Assembly (NCBI GenBank): GCA_030949405.1
Contig: JAUZSN010000002.1
Span: forward strand, 682,001 to 746,000
Length of the DNA: 64,000 nucleotides
Source: Methylococcales bacterium
Lineage (GTDB): Bacteria; Pseudomonadota; Gammaproteobacteria; Methylococcales; Methylomonadaceae
Reading direction: 5' to 3'
How positions within the stretch are numbered: position 1 is the stretch's first letter; every line of letters starts with the position of its first letter. Both the position numbers and the translations under genes were made by a program. This document shows positions 47,133 to 56,323 of the stretch, piece by piece. The notes under the pieces are model-generated. The model was not told where the DNA came from and did not search any database. It saw only the letters and a list, made by a program, of their open reading frames with translations.

Positions 47133-47802
47133 CGAAATATTTTATACACTGCAAGGGGAAGGTAAGTTAATTGGCGTTCCTTCCGTTTTTTTTCGCACAA
47201 GCTCTTGTAATCTAAGATGCTCATGGTGTGATACCCCTTATACCAGTTGGTCTCCCGAAGATAAAGAAATTACCGTCGCCAAAGCATTTGATGAAATAAC
47301 TCAGTTTGGTGTAGAACATGTTGTTATCACTGGGGGTGAACCGTTTCTTCAAGGAAAAGAACTGGCCAAGTTATGTGAGATGTTATTTGCTAAAGGTCAT
47401 TATATTACCATTGAAACTAATGCAACTATTTTCGTTCCCGTAAAGGCTCATTTGATTTCAATGAGTCCTAAGTTATCCAACTCAACCCCCCTAAATGATG
47501 AGCGTTTGCAAAAACGTCATGAGAGAGATAGACTTAAACAAAAAATAATACATTCCTTCTTAGATAACTATGAATGCCAAACTAAATTTGTAATTCAGGA
47601 TTCAGAAGATATTCAAGAAGTTCAGTATTTGGTTGAACAGGTTCCTATTCCAAAAGAAACGGTTGTCTTAATGCCACAAGGCATTGAAGAGGCGGAAGTT
47701 AATGAACGTCAAAAATGGTTGGCAGAACTTTGTAAAGAAGCGGGTTATCGTTATTCACCTAGATTGCATCTTAATATATGGGGAAGCAAACGTGGAACAT
47801 AA
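47122..47802 (+). CDS. queE: 7-carboxy-7-deazaguanine synthase (radical SAM)
   Basis: 226 residues. Radical SAM enzyme making 7-carboxy-7-deazaguanine. The cluster motif CxxxCxxC is C29-N-L-R-C33-S-W-C36, preceded by YTLQGEGKLIGVPSVFFR, the classic QueE start. GGEPFLQ and IETNAT also match. The ATG at 47122 lies within the last codons of queD (11-base overlap); the frame is open upstream but the internal ATG gives the family start. Confidence 0.94.
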   Translation: MKYSEIFYTLQGEGKLIGVPSVFFRTSSCNLRCSWCDTPYTSWSPEDKEITVAKAFDEITQFGVEHVVITGGEPFLQGKELAKLCEMLFAKGHYITIETNATIFVPVKAHLISMSPKLSNSTPLNDERLQKRHERDRLKQKIIHSFLDNYECQTKFVIQDSEDIQEVQYLVEQVPIPKETVVLMPQGIEEAEVNERQKWLAELCKEAGYRYSPRLHLNIWGSKRGT

Positions 47803-47814
47803 AAAATTAAAAAT

Positions 47815-48423
47815 ATGAAACAAACGTCTTCAGTCCCCGCGTTGACACTCCCTTTAGTATTAGCGTCAACGTCGTCGTATCGAAAAAAAATACTTACGCG
47901 TTTAAACATTCCTTTTGAAACCTTTGCACCTAATGTTGATGAAACGGCTAAGGCTAATGAATCACCTGAAGAAATGGTTGTTCGTTTAGCTGAACTTAAA
48001 GCACGAACAGCGCACGCGGCTTATCCTCAAGCTTTAATTATTGGCTCGGATCAAGTGGTGGTGGTTAATAACACGGTTTTGGGAAAACCAAATTCCCATG
48101 AAGAAGCTATCAAACAGCTTGTCTTTCAAAGTGGACAACAAGCTAATGCTTTAACAGCCCTATGTCTATTGAATACAAAAACAGGGCGGGTTCAAGTCGA
48201 TGTTGTTAAATTTAGTGTTAACTATCGCGTATTAACGTTATCGCAAATAGAAAACTACTTAGTTAAAGAAAAACCTTATGATTGTGCAAGTAGCCTTAAA
48301 TCTGAAGGTTTAGGCATTGCATTGCTTGAAAAAATGACAGGCGATGACCCCACTACATTAATAGGGCTGCCTTTAATTCATTTAGTTCAAATGCTTGAAG
48401 CAGAAGGACTGTTTGTTATTTAA
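47815..48423 (+). CDS. Maf/YceF-type nucleotide pyrophosphatase
   Basis: 202 residues. Maf family: LASTSSYRKKILTRLNIPFE, APNVDETAKANESPEEMVVR, IIGSDQVVVVN, GKPNSHEEA. The C-terminal part, KPYDCASSLKSEGLGIALLE and DPTTLIGLPLIHLVQMLEAE, resembles E. coli YceF (CAGSFKSEG...), the branch that cleaves N7-methyl-GTP, rather than the dTTP/UTP branch. Its place between queE and queC, 13 bases after queE, is not the usual yceF neighbourhood (rpmF-plsX). Confidence 0.88.
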   Translation: MKQTSSVPALTLPLVLASTSSYRKKILTRLNIPFETFAPNVDETAKANESPEEMVVRLAELKARTAHAAYPQALIIGSDQVVVVNNTVLGKPNSHEEAIKQLVFQSGQQANALTALCLLNTKTGRVQVDVVKFSVNYRVLTLSQIENYLVKEKPYDCASSLKSEGLGIALLEKMTGDDPTTLIGLPLIHLVQMLEAEGLFVI

Positions 48424-48476
48424 AAATAATTTATTTGACCGTTACCCTATTTTATCAATCTCAGGTTTTACCTAAA

Positions 48477-49169
48477 ATGAAGCATCAACCGCTAAAAACA
48501 AACATCGCTATAAAAGCAATTATTTTTGACAGATATGGTACTTTAGTTGATTTTTCAGATATGTTTTTGTGCTTCATTCATGATATTTACTCGCAACAAA
48601 ATATTTTACCTGATACAGATGCGGTGATTCTTAGTTATGAATTTTGGCATCAAATTATTTCAGAGGATTTACATATTGGTGAGATTAGAGTTTGTGATCA
48701 TCTCAATGAGATTCCTCTTAAATACATACCTGAACATGGAAAGTTTTATCAAGGCATTGAACAAACAATTCACAACTTCCATAACAAGGGTTTAAAAATG
48801 ACGATTGTGAGCGGCCGGGTTGGAACAGAGGCAACTGAGATATTACTTAAACGTTTAGGTGTGTTTGAATGTTTTGAGTGTGTTTTAACTCAAGATGATT
48901 TGGAGGAATCTCATTTTGCACACCAAAAACCTGGAAGTGCCACTATTAAAACTCAACTTCAAAAACAAGCAATAAACCATCTTAACCTTCCGTTGGAAAG
49001 TATTTTAGTTGTCGGCGATGCACCTGATGACATTGAATCGGGTCAAGCTCTAAAATTAAAAACAATAGCGGTCATGACGGGGAACGGTCAAAAGCTTCAC
49101 AAAAAAATTCGGGCTTTAAACCCAAATTGGATTGTAGATAGTGTTGCTGAGTTAAAAAATAGACTATAG
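48477..49169 (+). CDS. HAD-type hydrolase with DxYGT motif
   Basis: About 230 residues from the ATG at 48477 (open from a TTG at 48435). Motif I is IIFDRYGTLVDF, i.e. nucleophile D18 with Tyr at the +2 position, the form seen in haloacid-dehalogenase-type members rather than the DxD of phosphatases. The cap region and motif III/IV (KPGSATIKTQL; VVGDAPDDIESGQALKL) are normal. Its place in the que cluster suggests a nucleotide or sugar phosphate substrate, but the Tyr leaves the reaction open. Confidence 0.8.
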   Translation: MKHQPLKTNIAIKAIIFDRYGTLVDFSDMFLCFIHDIYSQQNILPDTDAVILSYEFWHQIISEDLHIGEIRVCDHLNEIPLKYIPEHGKFYQGIEQTIHNFHNKGLKMTIVSGRVGTEATEILLKRLGVFECFECVLTQDDLEESHFAHQKPGSATIKTQLQKQAINHLNLPLESILVVGDAPDDIESGQALKLKTIAVMTGNGQKLHKKIRALNPNWIVDSVAELKNRL

Positions 49170-49240
49170 AATGATGAAATTTGAGTTTTCCAACGCGACT
49201 TATCTTTAATTAAAACTAAAAACGACATGAGGTAATTACT

Positions 49241-49915
49241 ATGAATTTAGATGCTGTTGCTATTATTAGTGGGGGGATGGATAGTATTACATTACTCCAT
49301 AATTTAGTTAAAAATAAAAAACTAACCGTGGCCCCTATTACCTTTATTTACGGTCAAAAACATAATAAAGAAGTTGAATATGCGAAAGAGCAGGCATTAT
49401 TATTAGGATGTACACAACACTTAGTCTTGGATTTATTACTGTTACAACCGTTGTTTGCAAAATCAGCCTTGATTGCAGAAGAGATTGATATTCCTGATGC
49501 TATTGAGGTTATGGGGGATCCGCAGCCGCCCACTTATGTGCCTAATCGCAATATGATTTTTTTAGCGTTAGCCGCCGCTTATGCTGAAACATGTGACGTT
49601 TCGGATGTCTATTATGGTGCTCAACGACATGATATTTATGGTTATTGGGATACAACCCCTCAGTTTCTGGAGCGTTTAAATCAAGTTTATGCTTTAAACC
49701 GCAAAACACCCATCCAAATTAAAGCCCCTTATATTGATTATTCTAAAACAGATATTTTAAAACAAGGATTAGAATTAGAGGTCGATTATAGTAAAACGTG
49801 GTCTTGTTATAAAGGCGGTGAACTGTCTTGTGGCCGTTGTCCTACCTGCGCAGAACGTTTAAAAGCTTTTGCCGATTTAAACATCAGTGACCCCTTAGTA
49901 TATACTCCAAAGTGA
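49241..49915 (+). CDS. queC: 7-cyano-7-deazaguanine (preQ0) synthase
   Basis: 224 residues. ATP-dependent conversion of 7-carboxy-7-deazaguanine to preQ0. PP-loop SGGMDS at 10-15; PTYVPNRNMIFLALAAAYAE; zinc-binding Cys set CYKGGELSCGRCPTC near the C-terminus. GAGGTAATT ribosome site precedes the ATG. Ten bases after its stop a class II glutamine amidotransferase begins, recalling the fused GAT-QueC of some Archaea. Confidence 0.94.
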   Translation: MNLDAVAIISGGMDSITLLHNLVKNKKLTVAPITFIYGQKHNKEVEYAKEQALLLGCTQHLVLDLLLLQPLFAKSALIAEEIDIPDAIEVMGDPQPPTYVPNRNMIFLALAAAYAETCDVSDVYYGAQRHDIYGYWDTTPQFLERLNQVYALNRKTPIQIKAPYIDYSKTDILKQGLELEVDYSKTWSCYKGGELSCGRCPTCAERLKAFADLNISDPLVYTPK

Positions 49916-49925
49916 GCTAAGCACT

Positions 49926-50618
49926 ATGTGTGGAATATTTGGCATTATTTCCAAAACGAGTGTTATTCGTCAGCAATTTTGCCAATTAGCTGAACGTAAC
50001 CAACAACGTGGGAATTTAGCGTTTGGCTATTTTACGGCTAAAGTCTGTGCTGATAGTGATCAGACAACAAGCAATGTTTTTCGTTATCCACACGCTTTTG
50101 ATCAGAACCTACTTACTGAAGAAAAAATTCAAATTAGCCTAGGGCATATTCTCGCGCCGACGGCTGGAAAATTAAAAAGTGTTGCAGAAATTCACCCTTT
50201 TAAAACTCGTGATGGCTATCTAGCCCATAATGGTTTACTGTTAAATTATAAACAATTTGCCTCATGGCGTATAAACTCGGATCTTGAAGTCGATTCTCAA
50301 GTAATTATTGGTGGTGTTCAATATTACTTAAAAGAAGGCTTAGACGTTTCAGCGGCGATTAAAAAAACCGTAGAACACTTTGAAGGACAGCAAGCGTGTT
50401 GGTATTGGCACAAGCCTACCCAATGTTTATATTTATGGAGAGTTATGGCCCCTATTTATGTAAGCCAAAATTCAACTACTTTTTATTTTTCCAGCACCCC
50501 GCATAATACGCTTACCGATAGTTTATTAAAAGAAGGCACTATTTATCAATTTAATTTAGCTTCTTTTACTTTAAAGAAAACAACTGATTTTTCATTTTAT
50601 TCGCCTTATCAACTATAA
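49926..50618 (+). CDS. Class II glutamine amidotransferase
   Basis: 230 residues. The N-terminal MCGIFGIISK gives the Ntn-type catalytic Cys2 with Gln-binding elements QRGNLAFGYF, LGHILAPTAG and AEIHPFKTRDGYLAHNGLLL. It is a stand-alone glutaminase domain, without the synthase half of PurF, GlmS or AsnB. Next to queC it is the bacterial split counterpart of archaeal GAT-QueC, which makes archaeosine from preQ0; that would supply ammonia to a nitrile or carboxyl group. The role here is inference. Confidence 0.85.
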   Translation: MCGIFGIISKTSVIRQQFCQLAERNQQRGNLAFGYFTAKVCADSDQTTSNVFRYPHAFDQNLLTEEKIQISLGHILAPTAGKLKSVAEIHPFKTRDGYLAHNGLLLNYKQFASWRINSDLEVDSQVIIGGVQYYLKEGLDVSAAIKKTVEHFEGQQACWYWHKPTQCLYLWRVMAPIYVSQNSTTFYFSSTPHNTLTDSLLKEGTIYQFNLASFTLKKTTDFSFYSPYQL

Positions 50619-50640
50619 ATAATAACAAAGAGGTATTCAC

Positions 50641-50755
50641 ATGGGTGCGAGCATTATTGTCGGTGGACAATGGGGAGATGAAGCAAAAGGAAAAATTGCA
50701 AGTTATTTAACATTAAAAGATAATTTTTCTGTTGCTTGTCGAGTAGGACACGGCT
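50641..50755 (+). pseudogene. Adenylosuccinate synthetase-like gene, truncated by an IS
   Basis: The first ~37 codons read [20 protein letters not shown] and [18 protein letters not shown], followed by IS sequence. GQWGDE(A/G)KGK is the ADSS P-loop signature. [13 protein letters not shown] with RVGHG looks more like archaeal or phage PurZ-type ADSS than the canonical bacterial PurA (VGTQWGDEGKGKIVDLL...GGHNAGH). A GAGG ribosome site precedes the ATG. The remainder of the gene is not found on the other side of the IS. Confidence 0.8.
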
Positions 50756-52001
50756 TTCTCATAAAAAATTAGCTTGCTTAAGTGCAAAAATCAATGTCTC
50801 AGGAGAGTCATTAAATTGCTCAATACTTGCTTGAAAATTATGTACTTTATCTTTTGAGTTACGGAGTAAATTTAGCGCAAAACAGCGTAACTTTCCCATG
50901 ATTTGAGATTGGTTTCCATGTTTAGATTGCACTTTATCTTCGCCTAAAGTTACGTCCAATTACCAATTATTAGATTCTACGCTCCAATGCTGCCGAATCG
51001 CTGTAGCAAGTGTTTTAACTGTATTTTTAGCGTTATTATTTTTACAGTTACTTAAATAATACGAGGTTTCTGTGGTCTTTTTTTGGGTTGCTTTTTCAAA
51101 AGTTTCTCGATTCATAACCACTAATGTTTGCAAGCCACTGGCTTTCCATCGCTCATCAATTTCTGCTACCGATAAAGGCTGTAATACGGCATGACGACTC
51201 GTGATTCGCCCGTGTCCTGCATCATGCTGAGTAAATTCTGCAAGCGGTGTTTGTTTTGATAAAACACGGCATTTTTCAAGTAATTTAGGTTGATTCTTTT
51301 TGACTTGAATAATAAAAAATCCGCCGTCTTGATTAACTTGGGTCATCGTTTCAGGGTTACAATGATGCGCATCTAAGCTGATTTTTTTAGAACTTAACCT
51401 CGTTTCCTTTAATAGCTCACGAGTAACAGGAATTTCGCTTGCCTTATCGCCCACTTGTCGAGCTTGAGCGACATCAAAACGGCTTTGGTGTGAAACTGCA
51501 TGAATAATGGCTTGTTTTTCACCTGACTTAATCGTGCCACGCATGACTTTGCCATCAATAGCAACCCATTCATTGGCAATAATATGAACTGTTTTTTCAT
51601 CAAAAAAGGCATTAATTAACCGATTTAAGTCCTGCCAATCCAAATTTTCCAACATTCGTGGAAAATGCGCGCGAGAAACCAGAGGGGCATCTTTAATCCC
51701 AGTTACTTCACGCAGCCAGACAATTTTATGAGTCATATAACGATGAATACTGAATACTTTTGAGCGTCCAACCAGCATGGCAAAAACAACAGTAACGATA
51801 AAAAAGGTCAGTGAATGCCACTTGCCGCGATTATCACGATAATCGGGGAGTCCTTTCAAAGCATCAATGAATTTTCTTTCATTTATTTCTATTGTAATTT
51901 CAGGTTCATTATTATTTGAGGTTGTAATTGGCATGTTGTGGTAAATTTAAATAATTGTATTTTACCAAATATGTCAATGTTATTTTTTATGAGAAAACCG
52001 T
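50750..52001 (-). mobile_element. ISAs1-family insertion sequence
   Basis: A 1,252-bp element with ends ACGGCTTTCTCATAAAAAAT (50750) and, from 52001 on the complement, ACGGTTTTCTCATAAAAAAT, one mismatch in 20. It interrupts the ADSS-like gene. No target duplication is evident. Confidence 0.85.
50759..51934 (-). pseudogene. ISAs1-family transposase with one premature stop
   Basis: The frame from 51934 runs 324 codons to VESNNW, then TAA (50960-50962), and continues in the same frame as LDVTLGEDKVQSKHGNQSQI to 50759. The DDE residues are AIDGKVMRGT, SLDAHHCNPE and RQHWSVESNNW. One substitution (TAT or TAC to TAA) would explain the stop, because family members read NNWYLDVT. The protein ends before its C-terminal helices, so the copy is probably inactive. 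Confidence 0.88.
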
Positions 52002-52094
52002 AACCTATACCGTGGCCAAGCTAACGCCTATTTACAGGATGAGAAAGCTAAACTTATTTGTAAAAAAGGTTTAGAGCTGGGGGATGATAAAAAA
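52002..52094 (+). pseudogene. Short coding fragment between two IS elements
   Basis: An open plus-strand stretch reading NLYRGQANAYLQDEKAKLIC then KKGLELGDDKK. It looks TPR-like, or at least helical, and is not the rest of the ADSS. Both ends are cut by IS elements. Confidence 0.3.
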
Positions 52095-53185
52095 GTATCT
52101 ACTTTAAATTTCAGGGTAAAACAAATATCAGACCTGCAAACTTTGCGCTTTTTGAGCGATAAGATTCGCCATAGACGGCATTTTGAATTCACCACTAACT
52201 CGGTCATAAACATAATCATAAAAACTCACGGCTAGTTTTTTAGCCGTTTCAGCAAGACTCATAAGACTGTCTTTGATTTTCGTGCCTTTCTCATTTCGAG
52301 TCTGGAAGCTTATGTCTCGCGCACGCGCTTGTCTTCTTGATTCATCACTGTATTGACAGGTATTTGAGCATCAACTTTTACCCGCGCTTTATCAGCTAAC
52401 TTGAACTCGTCAAGCAAGGATTGAGCTTGTTGATTGTAGATATAATGGCGTGGCGCATAATCGGTCAGCACGTCCAGAACCGATAAACGGTCTTTGTTTT
52501 TAGGGGTGAAATAAGCGGTAAACAAGTCATTGCAGACCACCTGACAATAGTGGTTATCACCGTTGACTCGCGCACTGGTATCATCAATATGACCGTATCA
52601 CTGTTGAGAATACCGCTGCGATAAAGCTCGCTTTTTCCTGAGACTTAAGCATGGGAATTAAGCTACGAAAAAGCCTTTAGATACTAAGTCGCTAGGCAAG
52701 CCAGTTTTGTCGAGTAGGCATTTTAGCGTTTGGTCGATTTTAACTCGTGGGATCTTGGGTTTACGGCGGCGTTTTTCTTATCCGAGTCCGTATTTTCAGT
52801 GTCGTTATTAGTTTCTTTTTGCGCGTCAACTTGTGCTTTTTTACGTTCGTCTTCGGATGAAATATCATCACCCTTATTATTTTTATTGGGTTTGATATCA
52901 GGCTTTCCCTGCTCACCTTTCAAGCGATTAACCTCGTCACGAAGTTGCTGTAATTCAGTTTCTAAAGACAATTTATCACTGGCTAAGCGTTCAATAAGAT
53001 TGAATATTTTTTTGACAATATCCTGCGCTTCGCTACTTTCCATTTGAGCGATTGCTTGATAAATGGCGTTAGTTTCAGCCTGTCGGTCGTGGATATTCAA
53101 AGTATGTAAATGTTCGTTCTTTTATGATATGTTGTCAAATCTATTTTAGAAATTTTATCTTTACCCTGAGATTTAAAGTAGATAC
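52095..53185 (-). mobile_element. IS66-family element, internally deleted
   Basis: Ends: GTATCTACTTTAAATTTCAG at 52095 and the complement of GTATCTACTTTAAATCTCAG at 53185, one mismatch in 20. At 1,091 bp it is well short of a normal IS66 (about 2.5 kb). Its right-hand 187 bp are repeated at 14277-14463. Confidence 0.85.
52130..53100 (-). pseudogene. IS66-type transposase (TnpC) fragments
   Basis: The N-terminal part from 53100 reads MNIHDRQAETNAIYQAIAQM with a coiled coil (LASDKLSLETELQQLRDEVN), then an acidic, Lys-rich linker. After a gap, 52540-52310 reads NDLFTAYFTPKNKDRLSVLD and LLDEFKLADKARVKVDAQIP, and 52270-52130 ends LAETAKKLAVSFYDYVYDRV with MPSMANLIAQKAQSLQV. The catalytic core is largely missing. 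Confidence 0.75.
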
Positions 53186-53472
53186 ATAAAAAATTGCCTT
53201 TTATCATGCGACTTTTCTTGTATCTTCCCTTAGAACACTCTGAGAATAAAAGAGATCAGGATCATTCTGTTGCGCGTCACAAAGCCTTATTCGATGAAAT
53301 ACCCGAAGAAAGTAAGTCAAAGTTTCAACGAAGCTTGGAATACAGTGAAATTCACAGGAATATTATTATTAAATTTGGTCGCTATCCTCACCGAAATAAC
53401 ATATTGGGTCGAAAAAATACGCCTGAAGAAGATATTTATCTTTCCAGTGATTATCCTGATTTTGGTCAATAA
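53186..53472 (+). pseudogene. DUF924-family protein, 5'-truncated
   Basis: After the IS66 end the plus strand reads MRLFLYLPLEHSENKRDQDH, EIHRNIIIKFGRYPHRNNIL and GRKNTPEEDIYLSSDYPDFG. The HSE...DQ and GRxPHRN blocks are typical of the DUF924 (TPR-like fold) C-terminal part. The start has been removed by the IS66 insertion. Confidence 0.75.
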
Positions 53473-53665
53473 AGACAGATTTTGCCATGAAAAATTACAA
53501 AATTTTTTGTTAGATACAGAGAAAAAGTGGGCAGACATAAAAAAAGCGGTGAGAATAAATAATTACCCTCACAGCTTAAGTCGCTGAACATAACGTAGTC
53601 TCTATTTTAATGATTATAATAAAGGACTATTTTTGTTCAAACATGGCATTTTAGGATTGCACTCG

Positions 53666-55111
53666 TTAAGGAGTTAAGCCTTCACCGACGGTAACCACTT
53701 TTAACGCATTGGTGCCGCCAACTTGTCCTGTTAAATCCCCTTTGGTAATAATAAACTTATCACCCTGTGCGGCTTGACCAAACTTTTTCAATTCATCCAA
53801 AATTTCACGATTTACTTGAGCATGATCTTGTTTTTCAAGGGTATAAAACACAGGAAAAACGCCACGGTAAATAGTCATTCTACCTAAGGTTTTTTCACGA
53901 CCACTAAACGCATAAATAGGAATGGATGAGCTAATGCGCGACATCCATAAAGGCGTAGAACCTGATTCTGTTAATGACACAATGCCTGTGATTTCAGAAT
54001 GATTGGCCATGTACATCGCTGACATCGCAATAGCTTCATCAACACGATCAAAACGACATTCAATACGATGGCCTGATTTACGAATGGTCGGTTGTTTTTC
54101 CGTTTCAAGACACACACGATCCATCGCTTCAATCGCTTGAACAGGATATTGACCACTTGCTGTTTCTGCGGATAACATAATCGCATCCGTCCCATCTAAA
54201 ACCGCATTCGCGACATCAAATACTTCAGCACGCGTTGGAATCGGACTTTCAATCATTGATTCCATCATTTGTGTGGCAGTAATGACAGCACGATTTAAGG
54301 CTCTGGAGCGTTGAATTAACTTCTTCTGCGCTGCGGGTAAATTCGCATCGCCAATTTCAACCCCTAAATCCCCTCGCGCTACCATGACCACATCGGAGGC
54401 AAGAATAATTTCATCCATCGCTTCCATTGCTTCAGCACGCTCAACTTTAGAGACGATCCCCGCATAACACCCTTCCGCTTCTAATAAACGACGAGCCTCA
54501 TGGAGATCTTCCCCTGTACGTGGAAAAGAAACGGCAACAAAGTCAGCATCAATGATTCCGATGTGTTTAATATCTTCTTTATCTTTCACTGTTAAGGCAG
54601 CGGCTGATAAGCCTCCGCCTAAAAGATTAATGCCTTTATTGTTCGATAAGGGCCCACCAACAATGACGGTACAGTTAACACGCAAATCATCATCAACATT
54701 AACCACGTCTAAAACAATACGGCCATCATCCAGTAATAAACGACTTCCCGGTTTAACTTCTTTTGCTAGCGGTTCGTAGGTAATTCCTACTTGCCTATTA
54801 TCGCCGTCATGAATACTTAAATTTAAATCCAGTGCGAACTTTTGCCCCATTTCCAGAAAAACTTTACCTTCTGTAAAGCGTGCAATACGAATTTTAGGCC
54901 CTTGTAAGTCAGCAAGAATACCGACACGACGACCCGTTTTTTTACTCAATGCACGCACTGCATTAGCACGATCAATGTGGTCTTGGGCAACGCCATGCGA
55001 AAAATTTAAACGCACAACATCAACACCGGCATTAAATAAACCCTCTAAAACACCTGGCTTATCTGTCGCAGGCCCGAGTGTCGCTAAAATTTTGGTTCTT
55101 CTTAATGACAT
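53666..55111 (-). CDS. pyk: Pyruvate kinase
   Basis: 481 residues. Transfers phosphate from phosphoenolpyruvate to [55 protein letters not shown] and [11 protein letters not shown] with [20 protein letters not shown] are the catalytic and metal-binding blocks. It follows gapA after eight bases, so the two form a glycolytic operon. Confidence 0.97.
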   Translation of the reverse strand: MSLRRTKILATLGPATDKPGVLEGLFNAGVDVVRLNFSHGVAQDHIDRANAVRALSKKTGRRVGILADLQGPKIRIARFTEGKVFLEMGQKFALDLNLSIHDGDNRQVGITYEPLAKEVKPGSRLLLDDGRIVLDVVNVDDDLRVNCTVIVGGPLSNNKGINLLGGGLSAAALTVKDKEDIKHIGIIDADFVAVSFPRTGEDLHEARRLLEAEGCYAGIVSKVERAEAMEAMDEIILASDVVMVARGDLGVEIGDANLPAAQKKLIQRSRALNRAVITATQMMESMIESPIPTRAEVFDVANAVLDGTDAIMLSAETASGQYPVQAIEAMDRVCLETEKQPTIRKSGHRIECRFDRVDEAIAMSAMYMANHSEITGIVSLTESGSTPLWMSRISSSIPIYAFSGREKTLGRMTIYRGVFPVFYTLEKQDHAQVNREILDELKKFGQAAQGDKFIITKGDLTGQVGGTNALKVVTVGEGLTP

Positions 55112-55119
55112 AGTAAACC

Positions 55120-56133
55120 TTATTTTGCGTTGATAAGTGCAACCGTAGTATCCAACATACGATTAGAGAAACCCCATTCATTATCGTACCAAGAAAGTAC
55201 TTTAACAAAATTGCCTGATGTTACTTTAGTTAACGCAGATTCATAAATAGACGAGGCTGGGTTATGGTTAAAATCCATAGAAACTAAAGGCTCTCTGTTA
55301 ATTTCTAAAATACCTTTTAATGAAGTTTCAGAGGCTGCTGTTAAGATTTCGTCGATCTCTTCTTTCGTGGTATTTCTTGACGCTTGGAACGATAAATCAA
55401 CGATTGAAACGTTAATCGTTGGAACACGCATGGCAAAGCCGTCCAATTTACCCGCCATTTCAGGTAAAACTAAACCAACCGCAACTGCCGCGCCTGTTTT
55501 TGTAGGAATCATTGATTGAGTTGCGGAACGTGCGCGCAATAAATCAGGATGATAAACATCGGTTAATACTTGATCATTGGTATACGAATGAATCGTTGTC
55601 ATCAAACCATGTTCAACACCAATACTATCAATTAACGGTTTAACTAAAGGTGCTAAACAGTTAGTGGTACATGAGGCATTAGAAATAACGGTATCCGATG
55701 CTTTTAATATTTTGTCATTGACCCCATAAACGATGGTTGCATCAACATCTGCACCACCGGGTGCTGAAATAATAACTTTTTTTGCGCCTGCTTCAAGGTG
55801 AGCAGAGGCTTTGGCTTTACTTGCAAAAAAACCAGTACACTCATGGACAACATCAATCCCTAATTCAGCCCAAGGTAATTTTGAAGGATCTCTTTCAGAA
55901 AGAACTTTTATTTTGTCACCATTGACGATCATGTAATCACCATCAACAGAAACTTCACCTGCGAAACGACCGTGTACGGTATCGTATTTTGTTAAATGTG
56001 CATTAGTCTCAGGGTTACCTAAGTCATTAATGGCTACAATTTCAATTTCATCGGTACGACCTGCTTCATATAAGGCGCGAACGATATTGCGTCCAATACG
56101 ACCATAACCATTGATTGCAACTTTAATTGCCAT
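55120..56133 (-). CDS. gapA: Glyceraldehyde-3-phosphate dehydrogenase, type I
   Basis: 337 residues. NAD(P)-binding [13 protein letters not shown] near the N-terminus, catalytic Cys in [15 protein letters not shown], and [11 protein letters not shown] at the C-terminus. GAGAAGC ribosome site precedes the ATG. First gene of gapA-pyk. Confidence 0.97.
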   Translation of the reverse strand: MAIKVAINGYGRIGRNIVRALYEAGRTDEIEIVAINDLGNPETNAHLTKYDTVHGRFAGEVSVDGDYMIVNGDKIKVLSERDPSKLPWAELGIDVVHECTGFFASKAKASAHLEAGAKKVIISAPGGADVDATIVYGVNDKILKASDTVISNASCTTNCLAPLVKPLIDSIGVEHGLMTTIHSYTNDQVLTDVYHPDLLRARSATQSMIPTKTGAAVAVGLVLPEMAGKLDGFAMRVPTINVSIVDLSFQASRNTTKEEIDEILTAASETSLKGILEINREPLVSMDFNHNPASSIYESALTKVTSGNFVKVLSWYDNEWGFSNRMLDTTVALINAK

Positions 56134-56323
56134 GTAAGCTTCTCCAGAAATATTTAATGAATGATAAAAAATGCTAATAAAGCACGGTTTAACTGAATGA
56201 TTATAGCAAATTTAGTTAAATGATGCTATTGAGACTTAATGAAGGGATAAGCGGAGTCTTACTTAAAGTGCTTGAAAAACGGCTAAAAATAGGATAGTCG
56301 TTAAGCTCGCTTTTTTCTAGCGA

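Noticed and set aside
50641-50755. Canonical purA
   Set aside because: The start has the ADSS signature but differs from bacterial PurA ([16 protein letters not shown]), and it lies in the que cluster, so it was called ADSS-like.
52002-52094. Rest of the ADSS gene beyond the ISAs1 element
   Set aside because: The translation NLYRGQANAYLQ... does not continue any ADSS motif.
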